This document shows positions 50,653-61,841 of a DNA stretch of 64,000 nt, one piece after another. Numbering within the stretch: position 1 is the first letter of the stretch; each line of letters begins with the position of its first letter. The stretch lies in NCBI GenBank assembly GCA_016209685.1, contig JACQVQ010000012.1, forward strand, positions 297,584 through 361,583. The letters are read 5' to 3'. The notes under the pieces were generated by a model. That model was given only the letters and a program-made list of their open reading frames with translations. It searched no databases and was not told the DNA's origin. The position numbers and the translations under genes were made by a program. Source of the stretch: Planctomycetota bacterium (GTDB lineage Bacteria; Planctomycetota; Brocadiia; Brocadiales; Bathyanammoxibiaceae).

Positions 50653-52244
50653 CTCTTTAGCACCAGCCCGCCGAGGGTTCCCGTATGCTGACCCTTATCC
50701 ACAGTGAGCTTCCCGTTGACAAATACGTACTCAATACCTGCCGAATAATTATGGGGTTCCTGATAGGTTGCCCTGTCCGTAACCTTACCTGGGTCAAAGA
50801 TAGTTAGGTCGGCAAAGTAACCTTCCTTTAGAAGCCCCCTCTTATAGAGTCCGAGCTTCTGGGCAGGCAGTCCAGTCATCTTATGGACTGCCCCTTCCAT
50901 AGAAAGGACCCCCTTCTCCCGTGCATACCTCCCAAGGACCCTGGAGAAGGTACCGTAGGCCCGGGGGTGGGGTTTACCCTCGGACAGCGGGCCCTCTCTG
51001 GCCCTGAGGGAGCTATCGGAGCCTACACATACAAACGGCAGGGGGAGTATCTTTTCAAGGTTTTCTTCACTCATGCTGAAGAGGAGTATCCAGGCCCTGC
51101 ATTTCTCTTCTACCAGGAGGTCCAGGACTACGTCCACGGGGGATTTACCCCACAGGGTGGCAAGTTGGCCCAGGCCCTTGCCCTCCAGTTCCTTTCTATT
51201 CGGGGAATGGACGGCCGAGACGACTATGGAATCCCAGTTGTTTTGATGCCGCCTCCCCTCCCGTATCTCCTGGGCAATCTTTTCCCGTGTGGGAGGGTGT
51301 GTAAGTCTCTCCAGGACCTTATCTATACCGCCCTCCTGTACCCACCTGGGGAGGAGGACGCCGAGGTCTGTGGCCGCCGCAATGTAGGGGTATCTATCTA
51401 CGGAGACACGTATTCCCTCAGACAGGGCCTCTTCCAGGAGCTTTATCATGGACCCAAGTTTAGGCCAGTTCCTCTGGCCGGCGGTCTTGAGGTGGGATAT
51501 CTCCAGGCTCACGCCCGATTGCCTTGCCACCTCCAGGGCCTCCCCTATGGCCTCCATCACCCCATCCCCCTCATCCCTCATGTGGGTGGTGTACACCCCA
51601 CCCTTCCGGGCCACTATCTTGCAGAGTTTTATGAGTTCCGCTTTAGAGGCAAAACAGCCCGGCGGGTATATAAGCCCACTGGACATGCCCAGGGCCCCGG
51701 CCTCCAGGGCCTTTATTAGTTCTTCCTCCATACGTGAGAGTTCTTCTTTAGCAGGGTGACGGTTCTCGTAACCTATGATGAAGTCCCTCAGACTGCCATG
51801 TCCCACCAGGAAGCCCCTGTTGATGGAGCTTGGAGTAACCTCCAGTCTCTTGAAGAATCCTTTGGCGTCCTGCCAGTCTATTTCCAGGTCATATTTTTTG
51901 TAACCCTCCTGCTTCCTCTGGTAGGTCTTCTCGGAGAGGGGGAAGGGGGAACTGCCGCAGTTACCGCATATCTCAGTGGTTACTCCGTCCAGTACCTTAC
52001 TCGGGCTCTTGGGTTCAATAAGACAGAGGAAGTCGCTGTGGGAGTGGATGTCAACGAAGCCTGGGGCGACCACGAGGCCAGTAGCATCTATGGAGGGGCA
52101 TGGTGGTGCCATGCCCATGCCGTCTAATTTTCCAAGACTAACAATCTTATCCCCCGCTATGGCTAGGTCTGATTGGATGGCCGGAGAACCAGTGCCGTCA
52201 ACGAGGGTGGCGTTCTTAATGATAAGGCTAAAGGACTTTTCCAT
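50649..52244 (-). CDS. N-acyl-D-amino-acid deacylase family amidohydrolase
   Basis: 531 aa. Zinc amidohydrolase: GFVDIHSHSDF (HxH), CGNCGSSPF (the family's Cys ligand), ISHLKTAG, VDRYPYIAAATDL, GSDSSLRA and the terminal YVFVNGKLTVDKG. D-aminoacylases release D-amino acids from N-acyl forms. Followed by a C26 peptidase with a 4-bp overlap. Probably peptidoglycan or peptide recycling; substrate uncertain. Confidence 0.88.
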   Translation of the reverse strand: MEKSFSLIIKNATLVDGTGSPAIQSDLAIAGDKIVSLGKLDGMGMAPPCPSIDATGLVVAPGFVDIHSHSDFLCLIEPKSPSKVLDGVTTEICGNCGSSPFPLSEKTYQRKQEGYKKYDLEIDWQDAKGFFKRLEVTPSSINRGFLVGHGSLRDFIIGYENRHPAKEELSRMEEELIKALEAGALGMSSGLIYPPGCFASKAELIKLCKIVARKGGVYTTHMRDEGDGVMEAIGEALEVARQSGVSLEISHLKTAGQRNWPKLGSMIKLLEEALSEGIRVSVDRYPYIAAATDLGVLLPRWVQEGGIDKVLERLTHPPTREKIAQEIREGRRHQNNWDSIVVSAVHSPNRKELEGKGLGQLATLWGKSPVDVVLDLLVEEKCRAWILLFSMSEENLEKILPLPFVCVGSDSSLRAREGPLSEGKPHPRAYGTFSRVLGRYAREKGVLSMEGAVHKMTGLPAQKLGLYKRGLLKEGYFADLTIFDPGKVTDRATYQEPHNYSAGIEYVFVNGKLTVDKGQHTGTLGGLVLKR

Positions 52245-52458
52245 TAGATTGTAGGGACAGACCTTTAGGTCTGTCCTCGGACAGGGCTAAAGACCTGTCC
52301 CTACATTTGACAGATACGGAAGATTATAACCTTTAGTGGTTACTGTTCAAGTAGGTAGGGGCAGGGTTACCCCGCCCGAGGCGGACTTACAGCCTGTCCC
52401 TACGCCCATTAAGGGGGGAAAACCTAGCCTGTAGGGTACGTCACAACGCACCCTACTA
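52245..52458. repeat. Three palindromic repeats downstream of the proA remnant
   Basis: 52252-52305 GTAGGGACAGACCTTTAGG...CCTGTCCCTAC; 52355-52402 family B (GTAGGGGCAGG...CCTGTCCCTAC) enclosing a decayed family A (CCCGAGGCGGA); 52430-52455 GTAGGGTACGTCACAACGCA-type, like 23905. No gene. Confidence 0.7.
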
Positions 52459-52542
52459 CTACCCCCTTATCTGCCCCTCCCCATGTATGACGTACTTATA
52501 GGAGGTGAATTTCTTTAGGTCTATGGGGCCTCGGGCGTGGAG
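52459..52542 (-). pseudogene. proA: proA 3'-end remnant (diverged copy)
   Basis: Encodes [17 protein letters not shown] followed by [10 protein letters not shown] and a stop, the C-terminus of gamma-glutamyl phosphate reductase, with no preceding gene. 79 bp (52464-52542) align without gaps to 53791-53869 at the end of intact proA with eight differences, several changing amino acids. So it is a true end of another or ancestral proA and not a recent copy. The HepT stop lies four bases away. Confidence 0.8.
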
Positions 52543-52546
52543 TGGA

Positions 52547-52903
52547 CTAACCTTCTTTCTCCATGTCCTCCAGTATCTGCTTTACAGGAGGCTTTATGCT
52601 TGGGATATCCTCATTTATTACCTTCCACAATATTTCATGGTCAACACCAAAGTATTCATGGATTAATTTGTCCCTCATGCCTGTCATGCCTTTCCAGTTC
52701 AGTTGGGGATATTTTTGTTTTATAGATTTTGGGATATTTCTAGCGGCCTCGCCAATGATTTCAATCTTCCGTATAACCGCACTTACGGTCTTATCGTCTT
52801 TGATGAACTCCTCAAAACCCAATCCTTTTGTAAACTCCTCTATTTTATTTATGCTGTCCCATATATCTTTAACAAAGAGTTTATAGTCTCTTTTTGGTTT
52901 CAT
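52547..52903 (-). CDS. HepT-like (DUF86) toxin
   Basis: 118 aa four-helix HEPN protein. The RNase motif R-x4-H is [15 protein letters not shown] (~residues 76-84). Its ATG overlaps the upstream MNT stop (ATGA), the usual MNT-HepT layout in which the nucleotidyltransferase AMPylates HepT at a Tyr near this motif (here Tyr in HEYF). More AT-rich than neighbours. The stop lies four bases from the proA remnant. Confidence 0.9.
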   Translation of the reverse strand: MKPKRDYKLFVKDIWDSINKIEEFTKGLGFEEFIKDDKTVSAVIRKIEIIGEAARNIPKSIKQKYPQLNWKGMTGMRDKLIHEYFGVDHEILWKVINEDIPSIKPPVKQILEDMEKEG

Positions 52904-53769
52904 ATATACACTGTCTCTTTTAATATTCTATCCTTTAATTCCTCTCGCAAGGCCTTTTTTCTTACAAGGTCTACCTTCACACCTAGAATCTCGGTTATAT
53001 AATCCTCTAGCTCAAGGAATTTAAATAGACCCGGCACCTCTTCAAACTCTACCAGTATATCAATATCGCTTTTCTTTCTGTGCTCTCTTTTTGCGTAAGA
53101 GCCAAAGATTCCAATCTCCTTTACTTTGTACCTTTCTTTCAGTTCTTCTTTATGTTTTGCCAGTATTTCTTTTATTTTTTCAAGTTTCATATTTTCCACC
53201 TCAGGCTTATATACTACACTATTCTTTTGAACCTCGCTTCCGTAGAGTTCCAACATGTGTTGTAAAATTTCACCCTTTCTTACAACTGTCTTTACATAAT
53301 GAAGCAACTCGTTATATTTAGATTTCAACTCGGGACAATCTTCCCATATTTCCTGACCTTCAACTACCCGATGTATTTTACCATTCAGGACATCTACACC
53401 AGCCCAGTCCCTTAAGATGGAGGGATTTAATAGTAACCAAGCCGAAAAACCTTCCCAATACTCTCTTTCTGAATGAGAGAGACCATCCCACACCTTATCT
53501 ATACAATCGTGGGTGTAATATACCTGTTGTTCCTCAGCCGCATCCTCTCCTACTATATCCAATAGTCTTTGAATTGACTCCATTGCCTCAGAGGGAAAAG
53601 GGTTAGAAAGTGTCCAGAGCTTACCAAATTGTTTGAGGTATTCATGATTCACATCCCTATGTTTTGTACCAAGAGTTTTGTGCGCACTATCCTTGTCCTT
53701 GTGGAAATCAAAGTATGGCTTTCCAAAGGCAATAAGGTCAATTGTTGCGTGTATCCAGGCACTTGGCAT
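52900..53769 (-). CDS. MNT-type nucleotidyltransferase fused to an unknown N-terminal domain
   Basis: 289 aa. The last 96 residues (from Met194, ATG 53190, with GAGGTG six bases upstream) are a typical MNT antitoxin: EIGIFGSYAKREHRKKSDID-ILVEF with G-S-x9-D-x-D. The first ~190 residues (MPSAWIHATIDLIAFGKPYF, KHRDVNHEYLKQFGKLW, DRWAG-like Trp-rich segments) match nothing I recognise; they hold His/Asp residues that might bind metal. Either a fusion or two products with an internal start. Pairs with HepT downstream. AT-rich, and next to a proA end duplication. Confidence 0.75.
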   Translation of the reverse strand: MPSAWIHATIDLIAFGKPYFDFHKDKDSAHKTLGTKHRDVNHEYLKQFGKLWTLSNPFPSEAMESIQRLLDIVGEDAAEEQQVYYTHDCIDKVWDGLSHSEREYWEGFSAWLLLNPSILRDWAGVDVLNGKIHRVVEGQEIWEDCPELKSKYNELLHYVKTVVRKGEILQHMLELYGSEVQKNSVVYKPEVENMKLEKIKEILAKHKEELKERYKVKEIGIFGSYAKREHRKKSDIDILVEFEEVPGLFKFLELEDYITEILGVKVDLVRKKALREELKDRILKETVYI

Positions 53770-53785
53770 TTTTATACTTTTTACC

Positions 53786-55042
53786 CTACTCCCTTATCTG
53801 CCCTTCTCCATGGATGACGTACTTATAGGAGGTGAGCTCCTTTAGGCCCATGGGGCCTCGGGCGTGGAGCTTGTCGGTGGAGATGCCTATCTCGGCCCCC
53901 ATGCCGAATTGTCCGCCATCGGTGAGCCTTGTAGAGGCGTTGACGTACACTGCCGCCGAGTCTACCTCATTGGTAAACTTGTTGGCATGGGTGATGTTCT
54001 CGGTAACGATGGCATCGGAGTGGCTGGAGCCGTACCTGGCTATATGGTCTATGGCGGCCACTACTGAGGGGACTACCCTGACGGCCAGGATGAGGTCAAG
54101 GTATTCGGCGTACCAGTCCTCCTCAGTGGCCTCCTTGGCCCAGGTGAGGTGTTTACGTGTCATGGGGCAGCCCCTTATTTCTACCCTGGCCCCCTGCAAT
54201 TTCTTCCCAATCCTGGGCAGGAAGGACCCGGCCACCTTCTCGTGCACCAGCATAGTCTCCATGGCATTGCACGTAGCCGGCCTCTGCACCTTGGCGTTGT
54301 AACATATCCTTTCAGCCTTTTCTAAGTCGGCATATTCGTCCACGTAGACGTGGCAGACCCCCTTGTAGTGTTTTATTACGGGAATCCTGGACTTCTCGGC
54401 CACACTGCGTATAAGCCCCTCCCCGCCCCTGGGGATAATCACGTCAACGAGGCCCTCCGCCTTGAGGAGGTAATCTACTGCAGTTCGGTCAGTAGTCTCC
54501 ACTAATTGTATGCTCCTCTCATCAAGGCCGGCCTTCTTGAGCGACCCTTTTATCAGGGCGTAGAGGGCCAAGTTGGAATTGATTGCCTCTTTACCCCCTC
54601 TCAGTATGGCGGCATTGCCAGCCTTTAGACACAGGGAGGCGGCCTCTACCGTGGCATCTGGTCTTGACTCGTATATTATTACAATCACCCCAAGGGGCAC
54701 CCTCACCTTTTCTATCAGGATTCCGTTGGGCCGCCTCCATCCCTCCATAACCTCTCCCACAGGGTCTTTGAGAGAGATTACGGTCTTAAGCCCCTCGGCC
54801 ATGGACTGTATCCCGGAGTCGTTCAGGAGGAGCCTGTCTATAATGGCCTTACTCAGTCCAGCATCCTTAGCCGCATCAATATCCTTTTGGTTGGCCCCTT
54901 TGAGGGTCTCCCTGGATTCTACGAGGGACTGGGACAGGTGGCTGAGGAAGGAGTCTTTTACCGTCGTGCTTGCATGGGAGAGGCCCCTTGAGGCCTCTTT
55001 TGCCCCGACGGCCAGTTTATTGACGTATTCTTCTATGTTCAT
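53786..55042 (-). CDS. proA: Gamma-glutamyl phosphate reductase
   Basis: 418 aa from ATG 55042 (TTG 55060 possible). Makes glutamate semialdehyde for proline. GIVIIYESRPDATVEAASL, AILRGGKEAINSN, DVIIPRGGEGLI, catalytic Cys in QRPATCNAMETMLVH and the terminal [20 protein letters not shown] are present. A separate AT-rich module lies after its stop, and a 79-bp copy of its end lies beyond that; its start region is also duplicated at 55594-55657. The proB kinase gene is not adjacent. Confidence 0.95.
   Translation of the reverse strand: MNIEEYVNKLAVGAKEASRGLSHASTTVKDSFLSHLSQSLVESRETLKGANQKDIDAAKDAGLSKAIIDRLLLNDSGIQSMAEGLKTVISLKDPVGEVMEGWRRPNGILIEKVRVPLGVIVIIYESRPDATVEAASLCLKAGNAAILRGGKEAINSNLALYALIKGSLKKAGLDERSIQLVETTDRTAVDYLLKAEGLVDVIIPRGGEGLIRSVAEKSRIPVIKHYKGVCHVYVDEYADLEKAERICYNAKVQRPATCNAMETMLVHEKVAGSFLPRIGKKLQGARVEIRGCPMTRKHLTWAKEATEEDWYAEYLDLILAVRVVPSVVAAIDHIARYGSSHSDAIVTENITHANKFTNEVDSAAVYVNASTRLTDGGQFGMGAEIGISTDKLHARGPMGLKELTSYKYVIHGEGQIRE
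53791..53869. repeat. Direct repeat copy of proA 3' end (with 52464-52542)
   Basis: 79 bp within proA, 71 identical to 52464-52542 in the same orientation, flanking the MNT-HepT module. Confidence 0.85.
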
Positions 55043-55067
55043 ACCAGTAGGTGAGGCCAAAAAAACC
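55004..55067. repeat. Direct repeat copy of ftsB/proA junction (with 55594-55657)
   Basis: 64 bp, 61 identical to 55594-55657, same orientation. Spans the proA start and a reading frame matching the FtsB-like tail (FFGLTYWYE...RRIRQ). The two copies flank the HicB gene. Confidence 0.85.
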
Positions 55068-55136
55068 CCAATAGGTAATGGGGCTCTGCCCCCTTACAAT
55101 TAGTTACAATGCGTCCCATTCTTCTTTAGCTAGACA

Positions 55137-55345
55137 GTAGCCGCAGGCTTTAGCCTGCGTTAGAGTCGCAACCTAAAGGTTGCGGCTATCTATCTACTGA
55201 GAACTCTGGAAAACCCCGCTCACTTGTCATTCTGAGGGAGCGAAGCGACCGAAGAATCTCCTAAAGGATTAGATTCTTCGCTTCGCTCAGAATGACACAT
55301 GATGTTGGGATTACTTTTTCAGGGGTCTCTATCTGTCATTCTGAC
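55137..55345. repeat. Family C element followed by a family D element
   Basis: 55137-55189 GTAGCCGCAGGCTTTAGCCT...AAAGGTTGCGGCTA. 55197-55335 opens GAGAACTCTGGAAAA, holds TCATTCTGAGGGAGCGAAG and its complement and closes ACTTTTTCAGGGGTCTC. The D element runs into the HicB stop. Confidence 0.75.
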
Positions 55346-55565
55346 CCTGACTTTGTCCCGTCAATAAAGGCAGTTCGTCTCCATGTCTTATACCGTTTAA
55401 TAGCCAGTCTTCTAGGGCAGACAGGAGATTTTCCTGGCATTCGGTTGGGTTAGCCCCAAAGGCCACGGTCCCAGGGCATATAGGTATCTCCCCGCTATAT
55501 GTGCCGTCTTCTAATTTCTCGTATACGGCCTTTTCCATGGTTTTATTTACATAATCTAATAGCAT
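55329..55565 (-). CDS. HicB-family antitoxin
   Basis: 78 aa. YVNKTMEKAVYEKLEDGTYS-GEIPICPGTVAFGANPTECQ and ENLLSALEDWLLNGIRHGDELP fit the HicB RNase-H-like fold (often linked to HicA). No HicA gene is adjacent. The C-terminal GQSQGQNDR comes from a family D repeat. AAGGTGA lies just before ATG 55565. Lies between two copies of the ftsB/proA junction. Confidence 0.8.
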   Translation of the reverse strand: MLLDYVNKTMEKAVYEKLEDGTYSGEIPICPGTVAFGANPTECQENLLSALEDWLLNGIRHGDELPLLTGQSQGQNDR

Positions 55566-55606
55566 ATCGTTTCACCTTCCCTTTGCAGAAAAACCCGATG
55601 GCCAGT

Positions 55607-57345
<1,739 letters not shown>

Positions 57346-57354
57346 TTAGGGGCT

Positions 57355-57425
57355 TAGCGTCAGGGGGTAGGGGATAGGGGGTAGCAATCTCTCTACTCCC
57401 TACTCCCTACCCCCTAATCCCTAGT
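57355..57425. repeat. Word-run hairpin (GGGGGTAGGGGATAGGG type)
   Basis: GGGGGTAGGGGATAGGGGGT pairs with CTACTCCCTACTCCCTACCC around AGCAATCTCT; lies between divergent eno and cobS. Confidence 0.7.
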
Positions 57426-57581
57426 TTGTAGCCCTTTCATATCAAAAATCCCAAAATTTGTCAAACCTTTTGCTGGCTCAAAACTTGCAAAAAGGTATTG
57501 AAAGAGTAAGTGGTTTTTGAGATATTACCTCCTGCGTACTGTAAGGCTAATAGATTCACTTCGCTCACCACAGCTCCAACC

Positions 57582-58418
57582 ATGCAAGAACTCCTCTGGG
57601 CGATAAGATTCTTGACTATCATCCCTCTGGGTAGTGGTAGGGGCGGGGTAACCCCGCCCCTACCACCAGAGAGGATGGGGAGGGTAATGGTCTTCTACCC
57701 CCTGGTCGGTCTGATTATCGGCCTCTGTTTGGTACTGGTTTACTATCCGCTTGCTGTGGGATTGCCCTCGGCCCCGGCCGATGCCCTAATAATCCTTTTT
57801 TACGTCTTCCTTACGGGTGGATTACACATGGATGGTCTGGCGGACTCCCTGGATGGCCTACTGGGCGGATGGGACAGGCAGAGCAGACTGGATATTATGA
57901 AGGATAGTTGTATCGGGACTTTTGGGACCATAGGGGTCGTAGGTGATATGGGGCTAAGGTTCGTATTTCTACAGGACTTGCCCGACTTTCTCCCGGACGT
58001 CAGTTTATGGAGTCCATTGACCGTGTCAATGGATATTTCCAGCCACACGGTGGCTGGACTCCATAAGGAGGTACTTAAGGGTGGAGTCGTCTTGCTGACT
58101 ATGGTAGTAGTGGGCAGGTGGGCACAGACCCTTGCGGCGTCTATATCCCCTTACGCCAGGGCGAAGATGGGAACGGCCTCAGGATTAGTAGCCCATACAG
58201 GGGTGAGACATTGCCTGGCGGCCTCTGTCCTGCCACTCTTCCTTGTGGGTACATTTTATGGGACGAGGGGTATGGTGATGCTTGCCGTGGTATGTGCCGT
58301 AGTATTACTTTTGACATCTTATACCAGGAGTCGTATAGGGGGAGTAACCGGAGACACCCTCGGTATGACGAACGAGGTCTCAGAGTTGGTATTCCTGTTT
58401 CTGTTTTTTGTAATCTGA
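57582..58418 (+). CDS. cobS: Adenosylcobinamide-GDP ribazoletransferase (cobalamin synthase)
   Basis: 278 aa from ATG 57582. Joins adenosylcobinamide-GDP and alpha-ribazole in the membrane. IRFLTIIPLGSG, the acidic motif GGLHMDGLADSLDGLLGG-WDRQSRLDIMKDSCIGTFG, and several membrane segments are visible. Two repeat-encoded inserts: GRGGVTPPLPP near residue 20 from a family B palindrome (57637-57663), and SPLTVSMDISSHTVAG near ~145-160 from a repeat (58016-58047) also found at 37574-37606 and flanked by GGAGTCCA/TGGACTCC. Nine bases before cobU. Cobalamin supports radical SAM and methyl-transfer reactions. Confidence 0.9.
   Translation: MQELLWAIRFLTIIPLGSGRGGVTPPLPPERMGRVMVFYPLVGLIIGLCLVLVYYPLAVGLPSAPADALIILFYVFLTGGLHMDGLADSLDGLLGGWDRQSRLDIMKDSCIGTFGTIGVVGDMGLRFVFLQDLPDFLPDVSLWSPLTVSMDISSHTVAGLHKEVLKGGVVLLTMVVVGRWAQTLAASISPYARAKMGTASGLVAHTGVRHCLAASVLPLFLVGTFYGTRGMVMLAVVCAVVLLLTSYTRSRIGGVTGDTLGMTNEVSELVFLFLFFVI
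57637..57663. repeat. Perfect family B palindrome inside cobS
   Basis: GTAGGGGCGGGGT, a central A, and the exact reverse complement, 27 bp, in frame as GRGGVTPPLP. Confidence 0.85.
58009..58062. repeat. Second repeat insertion in cobS
   Basis: GGAGTCCA (58010) and TGGACTCC (58052) form outer arms. The core 58016-58047 matches the intergenic copy at 37574-37606 (ATTGACYRTGTCAATGG then ATTTCCAGCSACA) with one indel. In frame. Confidence 0.7.
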
Positions 58419-58426
58419 GGAGATTT

Positions 58427-59681
<1,255 letters not shown>

Positions 59682-59722
59682 AGTATCTACTAAACTCAGT
59701 TGGTAGATACCATATTTTTCTA

Positions 59723-59750
59723 TTGACAATTTAAGAAATAGTAATATAAT
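59723..59750 (+). promoter_or_regulatory. Strong sigma70-type promoter for hydrazine dehydrogenase
   Basis: TTGACA (59723-59728), a 16-bp spacer and TATAAT (59745-59750), both perfect consensus. The spacer is AT-rich. It gives a leader of about 140 nt containing two purine-rich ribosome-site candidates (59803-59810 and 59882-59890). Confidence 0.75.
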
Positions 59751-59899
59751 TCTCCTTTCCATGTGACCGAGTAGCTGACAGATATTAGTAGCTGAAAGGA
59801 GAAAGGAGGTGGGAAGTAGAAGTGAAAAGAGGAGGAGCGTCAAAGTCAAAAGGATCTATGGAGGGAAGATCTTTTATAGAAAGGAGGAGGTTTTCTTAC

Positions 59900-61684
59900 A
59901 TGCCTAGATCGTTGAAGGTATTATTCGTCTTAGGTCTAGTAGTAAGCTTGTTCTTCGCTTATTCCTTCGACGGTGGCTTCAACAACGACGTCTATGCGGT
60001 AGAAATTATTACCCACTGGGTGCCCCATGAAGTCTACGGTATGCCTGGAGATCCAGATAATTCTGGAAAGGTGTTCTTCTCTGGTCTAGCCGCCAAGTAC
60101 ATGGGTCCCCCAAAAGACGGGCCACCTTGGCCAGGTAAGTACGGAAAGTTCTACAGGACCTTACCTGCCTATCGTTATTATATCCCTGATGGTATGTACA
60201 ACAGGGATGAACTCCGTCCACCGAACCCCATAAAGGGCGTTTTCCGCAACGAACAATGTCTTGGTTGCCATGAAGTAATGACCCCGGGGATAGTAAGGGA
60301 CTGGAGGAAGAGCAGGCATGCAAAGGTAGAGCCTGCCGCCGTGGGGTGTCCTACCTGTCACGGTTCTGACCACCAGAAACTTCACATGCCCAGTTCCAAG
60401 ACCTGCGGCACCGAAGATTGTCATGCCCAGCAGTACAACGAGTCCTCTCAGGGTGGTATTGGTTCTCACGGCTCCTGCGCCAGTTTTGCTCAGGTAGAGT
60501 GTGCATGGAGCATTGAGAGACCCCCGGGAGATACCGCTGGTTGCGTATTCTGCCATACCAGTTCAGAAGAGCGTTGTTCTACCTGTCACGCCAGACATCG
60601 CTTTGACCCCAGGACAGCCCGTAAGAGTGAGCAGTGCAAGACCTGCCACTGGGGTAAGGACCACAGGGACTGGGAGGCTTATGATATCTCCATCCATGGC
60701 GTAGTGTATCAGACAGGCAAGTGGGATCCCAAGCTCTATGATTGGGAGAAGAAACTTGCCGACGCCGACTACACTGGTCCTACCTGCGCCTATTGCCACA
60801 TGCGTGGTGGGCACCACAACGTCCAGAAGATGTGTACCGTGTACACCAGCATGGGCATGTCCATGTGCGACAGGGGTGCACCTCTCTGGAAGGAAAAGAG
60901 AGATGCTTGGGTGGCCGTTTGTGACGACTGCCACTCCCCAAGGTTTGCGAGGGAACTCCTCCAGGCCTGTGACGAGTCTGTAAAGGATGCCTCCTTGAAG
61001 TATCGTGAGACCTTCAAGATAGCTGAAGACCTTTACAGGGACGGCGTCTTAGACCCCATGCCTAAAGACCTGGCCCCAGACTGGTCCGGTCAGCATGTAT
61101 GGAGTCTTAAGATTGGTGCCTACCAGGGTAATGAGTTCGGTGGGGGCACTGGTGAATCCGGTGAGTTCAGGATGTCCAACTGTTCCAACGTAGAGAGACT
61201 CTGCTTTGAGAGCGTTGGTTACTTCCAGACCTACATCTTCAAGGGTATATTCCACGGTTCCTGGAACGACGCCACCTATAGCGATGGCTCGTTCGGTATG
61301 GACAGGTGGCTGGTGGACATCAAGACCCAGGCCTCAAGGGCCAGGAGATTGGCCGCCCTGGAGAAGAAGGTAGGGATCACATGGGTTCCTGAGGACTTCT
61401 GGAAGCATGGAGAATGGCTTGACCAGCTTACCGGGTGGAAGATTGTCAGGGAGTACCCCGGAAAGACCATCTTCGACCTCTGTCCGGAACCAGGCTGGCT
61501 GGATACACACCATGCCCCGGCTGAGGAAGTGGAGTATATAGAGAAGAAGCTGGCCGAACTTGGTATGAAGGCTGGTAAGCACATGGTGCACGAGCATGGG
61601 CACGAGTCCCATGGTGTAGAAGGCAAGGCAGCTCACGAACACGAGCCGGCCAAGGACGACAAACACACAGGTCATGGCCACTAA
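59900..61684 (+). CDS. hdh: Hydrazine dehydrogenase (octaheme HAO family)
   Basis: 594 aa from ATG 59900 (AGGAGGAGG nine bases upstream; GTG 59822 with its own AGGAGGT would add 26 residues). Signal peptide SLKVLFVLGLVVSLFFAYS. Eight heme c sites: CLGCH (120), CPTCH (150), CGTEDCH (169, an unusual CX4CH), CVFCH (215), CSTCH (226), CKTCH (246), CAYCH (296), CDDCH (341). GQHVWS and YIFKGIFHGSWNDATY follow, the region carrying the heme-crosslinking Tyr in HAO-like enzymes, and the C-terminus is His-rich (HMVHEHGHESHG). It oxidises hydrazine to N2 in the anammoxosome. HDH rather than hydroxylamine oxidase is indicated by the hzo cluster 1 motifs. Own promoter and terminator. Confidence 0.93.
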   Translation: MPRSLKVLFVLGLVVSLFFAYSFDGGFNNDVYAVEIITHWVPHEVYGMPGDPDNSGKVFFSGLAAKYMGPPKDGPPWPGKYGKFYRTLPAYRYYIPDGMYNRDELRPPNPIKGVFRNEQCLGCHEVMTPGIVRDWRKSRHAKVEPAAVGCPTCHGSDHQKLHMPSSKTCGTEDCHAQQYNESSQGGIGSHGSCASFAQVECAWSIERPPGDTAGCVFCHTSSEERCSTCHARHRFDPRTARKSEQCKTCHWGKDHRDWEAYDISIHGVVYQTGKWDPKLYDWEKKLADADYTGPTCAYCHMRGGHHNVQKMCTVYTSMGMSMCDRGAPLWKEKRDAWVAVCDDCHSPRFARELLQACDESVKDASLKYRETFKIAEDLYRDGVLDPMPKDLAPDWSGQHVWSLKIGAYQGNEFGGGTGESGEFRMSNCSNVERLCFESVGYFQTYIFKGIFHGSWNDATYSDGSFGMDRWLVDIKTQASRARRLAALEKKVGITWVPEDFWKHGEWLDQLTGWKIVREYPGKTIFDLCPEPGWLDTHHAPAEEVEYIEKKLAELGMKAGKHMVHEHGHESHGVEGKAAHEHEPAKDDKHTGHGH

Positions 61685-61729
61685 CGAAGAGTTGCCTAGG
61701 TAGTTCTTCTCAATGATGTATGGTTTTTC

Positions 61730-61772
61730 AAAGGAGCTGTGTAGGGTCATTCCTGCACAGCTCCTTTTTTCT
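61730..61772 (+). terminator. Rho-independent terminator after hydrazine dehydrogenase
   Basis: AAAGGAGCTGTG (61730-61741), a 14-nt loop and CACAGCTCC, followed by TTTTTT (61765-61770). It confirms that hdh is transcribed alone. Confidence 0.9.
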
Positions 61773-61841
61773 AGGTAGTGGTAGGGCCTATCCGCCCAAT
61801 GCAGATAGAAGCAGATAGAAATAGAAGAGGAGTAAAAGCAA

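Noticed and set aside
52464-53869. Assembly error explaining the duplicated proA ends
   Set aside because: The copies differ at 8 of 79 positions, several non-synonymous, which a mis-assembly of one locus would not give; reads should still be checked.
59900-61684. Hydroxylamine oxidase (kustc1061-type) or nitrite reductase paralogue
   Set aside because: All four hzo cluster 1 motifs are present, which favours hydrazine dehydrogenase, although a tree was not possible.
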